DNA from: Quillaja saponaria
Lineage: Eukaryota > Streptophyta > Magnoliopsida > Fabales > Quillajaceae
Length of the DNA: 64,000 nt
Assembly (NCBI GenBank): GCA_029379385.1
Contig: CM055605.1
Span: 12,497,001 to 12,561,000 of the forward strand
Direction of reading: 5' to 3'
Each line of letters begins with the position of its first letter. Positions within the stretch are counted from its first letter, which is position 1. A program made the position numbers and the translations under genes. Below the pieces are notes generated by a model. It was not told the DNA's origin. It searched no databases and worked only from the letters and a program-made list of their open reading frames with translations. This document shows positions 58,579-64,000 of this stretch, piece after piece.

Positions 58579-59611
58579 CTAGCTAGCATCTTCTTGGGCC
58601 GTTTCACTCTGCGCGTTGAAGTAAACGGCAGCGACAGGGAGGCCAAGGTTATTTGCAGCGGCGAAACTCCTTGTGTTGAAGTGATCCATTGAAGAAGGTG
58701 GAGTAACAGATTGTCTGCCTTTTTGTTTGAACAGAACAAACACAAACCTGTGAATCCCTATGTCAGGCTTTGGGATCACATAGTTCACTATCTCCCTCCC
58801 TGCATTGTGTACCCAACAACAAAAAAAGAAATAGTCATCATTATCTGATCAGTACTTCCTCCATAGGCAAGTCTCTTTCAAGCTTATAAGTTTCTCTTAA
58901 TGAATCTATTTGAGACACATGAACCTACCAAATGTGGCATCTGTTGTGCCTGGAATGTCAGTTACTATCCTGCAAAATTCAAAAGGTTGTTGAAATTAAC
59001 CAAATTGTTAAATCTTCACCTTCTTCATGCTTCAAGAAGCTGTTATGCATCCTGTTTTTAATTCAATATATATATATATACATATATTGAAATTAGTGAG
59101 TACGTACTTAACATTGTGTTAACATTCAATTTTTAATTAGTCAACCGGAAGACATATATATGTTTTATGGTAATACCAGTGTAGGTGCTCTCTCAGATAA
59201 GGATCACTAGGGCCAGAGACATCAAGGTCTGTCATGACCTGTAAAATAAGAGAGACATTAAGTTGATATTTCACAACTGGAGAAAGATCTGTAGGGGAGA
59301 TCAGGAAGACACAAATTGAAGAGGTATTATGCCTACTTTCTGTGAGCATGATACAAATTAAAGATAAGGACGTAAAGACATAATCAATTACAAATAGGAT
59401 TTTCAAAAAAATAGCCTACCAGTGTAAAGAAAGATCTCATATCACCTCCTTGAATCTCAACCCTAGGTTTAGCAGTGACTGTGGAAGGGTAGAGTTCTCT
59501 CCCATTGAAGACTTTCTTAGTGTTGTAAGTAACAACCATTTCGATGCTTGGGGTGAAAGAGTCAAGAACATCTCCTATCACTCTCCCAACAAATAGAGGT
59601 TCTGAAGACAT
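58579..59611 (-). CDS. TFL1: TFL1/CEN-like PEBP protein, repressor of flowering
   Basis: TFL1-clade PEBPs act with bZIP FD and 14-3-3 proteins in the shoot meristem to oppose FT and keep growth indeterminate. Exons (minus): 59420-59611, 59177-59238, 58929-58969, 58579-58799 (192, 62, 41, 221 bp), the standard FT/TFL1 layout; introns of 181, 207 and 129 nt are GT-AG. The product is 171 residues, normal for the family. Visible: [16 protein letters not shown] near the start, [18 protein letters not shown] (113-116), [14 protein letters not shown]. The residues that separate TFL1 from FT are TFL1-type: His82 (FT has Tyr) in REHLHW and Asp137 in SSMDHF. Oddities: the DPDxPGP motif reads DLDVSGP (68-74), and the C-terminus is SETAQEDAS instead of RETAARRR, so a basic tail has become acidic. 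The gene is open and spliceable; whether it still works as a repressor is uncertain. Confidence 0.9.
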
Positions 59612-59730
59612 TCTTTAATTGCTCTTAAAATTGTTAATTATGAAGAGATCTAGAGAGAGAGAAAAGGAAGTGGCCTAGAAATCTCACAACTCAGGAAAAC
59701 TCCTTTCTTGAAAATGAGTGTGCTCTCCAT

Positions 59731-59741
59731 CTATATATAAA
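59731..59741 (-). promoter_or_regulatory. Probable TATA box of the TFL1-like gene
   Basis: On the minus strand TTATATATAG lies about 120 bases before the ATG, implying a leader of about 90 bases with a GA-rich (on the + strand) tract at 59651-59668. The position and motif fit a plant core promoter. Confidence 0.55.
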
Positions 59742-59744
59742 ATA

Positions 59745-60179
59745 ATGTTGGTATTGGCCTCTTGGAAGAAATATATTATTAAACTAGTTTGCTTCCTGAT
59801 GCCCACGATATCCCATTCTCTTAATTGGCACATTTCAAACAAGTTTTTATGTATTAGCTTGTTTTACGCATTGTATAGGATTATATAATATATTATTATT
59901 ATTATTTTACAGTTGTTATACTGTTGTCTTATTCTTTTTCTCGTCACAATATAGATTTATACTGTCAGACATAGTATAAGAAATAGTCAATAATATAAGT
60001 TTATATTATTTTGTTGATGCCAAACTATTGTATAAGAGTTAACTAAATAGTCTTACATTATCTTGTTATTTTTATATAATGCACTAAACGAATCCTTAAT
60101 TATTATGTTTTTTTTCCATATCTCTCCTTGTCATACATGTGAGTCCCCTGACCATTAATCATCCCAGAGAGGAAAGAGG
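59745..60179. promoter_or_regulatory. Upstream region of the TFL1-like gene
   Basis: No coding potential. AT-rich, with a (TAT)n tract at about 59890-59906. It lies between the TATA box and the right copy of the duplicated block. I could not pick out reliable binding sites. Confidence 0.35.
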
Positions 60180-61280
60180 ACCCATTATTTCTTGTAGTAT
60201 AATCATTTTGCAGAAATTATTGGATCTTCTTTTTATTTTTATGTTAAATCGACATTAACTCAAGTCTATTGACAACATGATAGGTTTATACATACACAAA
60301 TGAAAATAGACAAGAGAGGACATGAAGATGAAGAGAATATTTCGTTAAAATCATAAAATTATTTATATAAAATTAATTATAAAAATTAGATGAAATGTCT
60401 ATGTAATTCGAAAAGTCCTAAACCTAAATGTTTTTCATTTGTTATGCATGTGGGTCCTGACTTTACAGTTGTCAAATCCTGCACTTTATAATTGCACTTA
60501 AAGGAAAGCATAAAAGAAAAAGAACATGGAAAAAATTCTCTTATTTTGGGTATAATTGCATGTAGAGTTAAAACTATTTTTACCAGCAGTAGGCAATTGC
60601 ATGTAGAGTTAAAAAGTAATTTACCAGTAGTAGGAGATTCTCTATTTTGGGTTCAGAGAATAAAGGAGCTCCACCCCACACCACAAATGTTAACGCAGGG
60701 ATGCAGTGCAGTGCAGTGCAGAGGGGTCACTTCAGAACAAAAGAGATGAGTGTATATCCTACACTGTAGGATACGTGGCACAAAGTTAACTTTTCTACTT
60801 CAGCCCATGCTGATTCCTCTTATATTCCTAGATTTGAGTTTCTATAATTAGCTTTTCTTTCTGATATTCCTTTTCTGTAATATTGTTTTGTGATAACCTT
60901 GTCCATCTCCAGGTTTTTTCTCAAAAAAGTTGTTCTCTCGTCTCCTCTAATTCCCTTTGATTTTTTGTGTGCGCTTTCTCCTAAATTATCTTTTCCCATA
61001 CTTATCCTACCCTAAAGATTTTGGTACAAACAAATTATCTTATTAGGATGAGGCCCGAGTATATAATTTTTTCCATATTAGTAGACAAGAACTATCTATA
61101 CGAATTGAAAAACTAGAAATAAATTTTTTTTTTTGGTGAGAAACAACCTTGAACAATAAATTTTTCTTTACTCTTCAAAGTAAAAAAATCCACACAATTT
61201 TTTTTATAAGAATAAAAAAAATGATATTTAAATAAGTTGATTCCAAATCATTGTTGCAAAATAATTTAGGAAAATCAAAG
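60180..61280. repeat. Duplicated block, right copy (upstream of the TFL1-like gene)
   Basis: The counterpart of 51660-53960, with the same order of conserved phrases. It has its own small internal duplication of ttgcatgtagagttaaaa (about 60555 and 60597) and a tgcagtgcagtgcagtgcag run at about 60702. The phrase tacactgtaggatacgtggc contains an ACGTGG core. The open frame 60492-60749 runs through the repeat and is not considered a gene. Confidence 0.7.
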
Positions 61281-61548
61281 TTTGTATCTATAAAGTACCA
61301 AAAAGTCATTTTTAAATTTTCCCTTTTCGAATGAATCTTAGTACTTACATTTTTATATATTTTAGGTTTTTTCCTTAATAGTAACCTCAATTTTTTATTA
61401 TTAATATATATTTTAATATAATAAAAAGAAAATACTGTATAATTATTATTAAATAAAATTTTCTTTTTCATGATGAACTTTAAAATTTATATGGATTTAG
61501 AAGATAAAGTCAAGCACTTACTAAAAAATAGACAAGTGATTCGAAATT

Positions 61549-61962
61549 CACTACTAGAAAACGGATTAACTGCATCTGTACTATGCAGATGCAAAAAGTC
61601 ACATTATAGATGTAGAGACATATCTTCATGCAGATACAATAAGACAAGACTCTGATAATATTTTATGCATTTGCATAGATGTAGAATTTATTTACGATGT
61701 AATAACTAGACGCCAATAATTGGGTGTTACGTATCAGAGTCTGGTCTCTAAATCTTGAAATGTAGAAGCAAATACAATTGTGTCTGCTTTTTAGCCATAT
61801 ATTCTTTTATTATTTTTATCTATGTCTACCTCATAAATTTTATAGCTATAAATACATGCTTCAAAAGAAATTTTTATATTTAAATTCAAATTTTATATAA
61901 ATAAATAAATATAGTATACAAAAATCATTGTAACAATATCATTAACAATAAATAATAAATTA

Positions 61963-61993
<31 letters not shown>

Positions 61994-62101
61994 AAAAAAA
62001 GGCCTCATCTCCAAATCCTAAGTCTTCGTCATCCATAGCTTGTCCATCTACTTAACTCAGGTGCGAAAACCTGAAATAATGAAAAGAAACATGCTATAAG
62101 T
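61549..62101 (-). mobile_element. CACTA terminal fragment, third copy
   Basis: It begins CACTACTAGAAAACGG, the best preserved CACTA terminus in the window. Subterminal gatgcagat-like motifs follow (actgcatctgtactatgcag, atgcagatac). Then comes aagtcttcgtcatccatagc, which is complementary in style to the acidic tail zone of the other copies, and a (TA)n tract at about 61964-61986. The fragment is interrupted at 62102 by the copia LTR. Confidence 0.7.
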
Positions 62102-62343
62102 TGTTGAATATAAGAAGAATGTATATTTAGATGATTTTAAATGTACAAGAATGAGCCTATATTTATAGACTAAAGTATTTACCTAACATATTGAACCTAG
62201 ACTAAATATCAACCAAATACGTGTCTACCTAACACAAGAATTGTAGACTAAATATCAGCCAGATACATAATAGAAATTACACATAAATAAGAAAACTAGA
62301 AATAAAAAAATTTGACCCACTAATTACGCTGTCTACTCTAACA
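62102..62343 (-). repeat. 3' LTR of the copia element
   Basis: On the minus strand it begins TGTTAGAGTAGACAGCG and ends TTCAACA, with the polypurine tract immediately before it. The + strand flank outside is ctataagt. Length 242 bp. Confidence 0.75.
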
Positions 62344-62354
62344 CTACCCCTTAA

Positions 62355-62961
62355 GTTGGAGCATAAAGATTATATGTTCCAAGCTTGTTGCATAGATATC
62401 GCAGTCGGTTTCCTGTCAAAAATTTTGTGAATAATTCTGCTAACTGATCTTCTGATTTTGCATATGTAGTCTTGATTGTATTATCCATAAGCTTCTCATG
62501 AACGAAATGACAGTCAACTTCTATATGTTATATTTGTTCATGAAAGACTGGATTTGATGCAATATGCAATGCAGCTTGATTATCACATACTGACTCCATA
62601 GACCTGAGTGTAGCCTTTTGCTACCAATCTAGCCTTTAAGCAATCAACAGAACCATCAGGATGAACTTTTACGGTGTATACCTATTTACATCCAACAGTG
62701 GATTTTCCAGAAGGTAAAGAGACCAGTTCCTAAGTACCTATTAGTATGTAAGGCGTTCATTTCATCAACCATGGTCTGCCGCCATCTGGGATGAGCAAGA
62801 GCATCACTGGTGGACTTTAGAACAAAAATAGAAGATAAAGAGGATACAAATGCATAATAGGGTGATGATAAACGATGATAACACAAAAAAGTATAAATAG
62901 GATAAGGATTACAAGTTGAACGAGCACCTCTTCGTAAAATAGGTGGTGAAGTAGGATCCAA
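62355..62961 (-). pseudogene. Copia reverse transcriptase/RNase H with a large internal deletion
   Basis: The upstream part reads ALAHPRWRQTMVDEMNALHT and, after a frame change, VGCK*VYTVKVHPDGSVDCL and ARLVAKGYTQ, the first quarter of a copia RT. Directly after it (about 62596-62606) the sequence jumps to SVCDNQAALHIASNPVFHE, EVDCHFVHEKL and AKSEDQLAELFTKFLTG, the end of RNase H. Roughly the RT palm, including the YVDD box, and most of RNase H are absent. In-frame stops are also present. The copy cannot reverse-transcribe itself. Confidence 0.85.
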
Positions 62962-62979
62962 GGCACATGAAGGTGTTGG

Positions 62980-63934
62980 TACAGAAGGTCATCAGGTACA
63001 TCAACAGTGTCTGCTGGAAGATCAGGTAGTGGCACAGATGATGCATGGTCATTTGGTCCAAAATAAGGAACAGGAAGAGCCTCAGAGATAGAAGGTGACT
63101 CGGGAATAGTCAAGGAAAAGAATGAAGATTCCTCAAAAAATGTGATATCAGCAGAGGTAAAGTAACGATTCTTATCTAGATAGTAACATTTATACCCTTT
63201 TTGAAGGTGAGAATAACCCAAGAAGATGTACTTAATTGATTTGGAATAGAGTTTATCCTGTTTAGGTGTTAGATCGTGAACAAAACAAATGCAACCAAAG
63301 ATACGAAGCGGAAATGAATATAAGGGATAATGAGGAAAGATGATAGAATATGGAATTTTGTTATGCAATGTAAAAGATGGTATGCGATTAATAAGGTAGC
63401 ATGCAGTAAGTATAGCATCACCCTAAAACTGAAGTGGAACATGACCATGAAGTAATAGAGTGCAAGCTGTTTCAATTAAATGTCTGTTTTTATGCTCAGC
63501 AACTCTATTTTGTTGAGGGGTCTGAGAATAAGATGATTGATGTAGTATACCTTGAGATTTCATAAAGTGCTGAAATGATGTAGAAAAATATTCATGTGCA
63601 TTATCATTACGCAAAATACAAATAGAAACACTAAATTGTGTTTTAAGTTTAATACAAAACTGTTGGAATATAGAAAATAACTCAGAATGATTTTTCATTA
63701 AAAATAACCACGTGCAACGAGAATAGTTATCAATAAAGGTTACGGAATACTGAGACTAGGACCCCAAACATCAGTATGAACAAGATGAAAGGGAGACTCT
63801 GCTCTAAAACGACTATGCTTTAGAAATGAAGCACGTGTGTGCTTGCCAAGCTGACACAACTCACAATTTAAAGATGACAGAGATGACAAACGAGGAACCA
63901 TCTTCTGAAGCTTGGATAGACTAGGATAACTCAA
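62980..63934 (-). pseudogene. Copia GAG-pre-integrase and integrase, frameshifted
   Basis: 63740-63934 holds the pre-integrase zinc region and start of the core (CELCQLGKHTRASF; HTDVWGP with the first catalytic D). 63423-63698 holds LRNDNAHEYFSTSFQHF (second D) and TPQQNRVAEHKNRHLIETA (catalytic E; consensus NGVAERKNRHL). 62980-63368 holds the C-terminal region (LRIFGCICFVHDLTPKQDKL, FLGYSHLQKGYKCYYLD, YFTSADITFFEES). The catalytic D, D and E are all present, but frame changes near 63400 and 63720 separate the parts. Confidence 0.85.
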
Positions 63935-64000
63935 TCAACTGTGAATGAGAATATGTGATACATCTGTAGAGTAAGCCACTGAAGATGTAGGTAGTGTGGT

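Larger units (their letters stand above)
62102..64000 (-). mobile_element. Ty1/copia retrotransposon, 3' part, continuing out of the window
   Basis: On the minus strand: GAG-pre-integrase, integrase, a truncated start of reverse transcriptase fused to the RNase H end, a polypurine tract (AAGGGGTAG) and a 242-bp 3' LTR (62102-62343, TG...CA). Integrase before reverse transcriptase marks Ty1/copia. The element sits inside the CACTA fragment. Its 5' LTR and gag must lie beyond 64000. Confidence 0.85.

Noticed and set aside
60492..60749. 85-residue open frame upstream of the TFL1-like gene
   Set aside because: It crosses the duplicated block and the GTGCA run; the sister block does not keep the frame.
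1..64000. CRISPR-like array or bacterial operon structure
   Set aside because: Tandem repeats present are minisatellites or transposon arrays without regular unique spacers; the genes have plant introns.

Overview
The window is nuclear DNA of a flowering plant, probably a core eudicot. It is AT-rich, its host genes have GT-AG introns, and it carries several superfamilies of plant transposons. I could not place the species. Two host genes are clear. One is a BAG-family co-chaperone of the BAG7 type (10218-14705, + strand, three exons). The other is a TFL1/CEN-like PEBP flowering regulator (58579-59611, - strand, four exons of the canonical 192/62/41/221 bp sizes). A short coiled-coil reading frame at the left edge (65-277, -) may be a third gene or a gene remnant.

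Almost everything else is mobile DNA, much of it nested. 803-8386 is a complete Mutator-like element with a perfect 9-bp target duplication; its decayed transposase is followed by a plant mobile domain. 14975-31901 is a PIF/Harbinger element bounded by TTA duplications. Its Myb/SANT-like ORF1 is split by a CACTA element of about 10.6 kb (about 19065-29685). That CACTA contains a 3.4-kb solo LTR (20604-24018, 5-bp duplication ttcac) and probably a second insertion (24132-25475). About 34.8-49.6 kb is a composite of Ty3/gypsy remnants broken by a CACTA terminal fragment with a tandem array of roughly 165-bp units. A LINE 3' part follows (49.6-51.0 kb).

The TFL1-like gene lies between two direct copies of a diverged block (about 51.66-53.96 kb and 60.18-61.28 kb), with a short third fragment at about 54.59 kb next to a hAT-like non-autonomous element. 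The right edge has a third CACTA end (61549-62101) interrupted by a Ty1/copia element that runs out of the window and has lost its reverse transcriptase core.

The two host genes do not act in one pathway. BAG7 proteins work in proteostasis and the ER stress response; TFL1 proteins repress floral transition in the meristem. I saw no tRNA, rRNA, CRISPR array or bacterial-type operon, and no clearly new biological system. The most informative content is the layered insertion history and the unusual substitutions in the two host genes.
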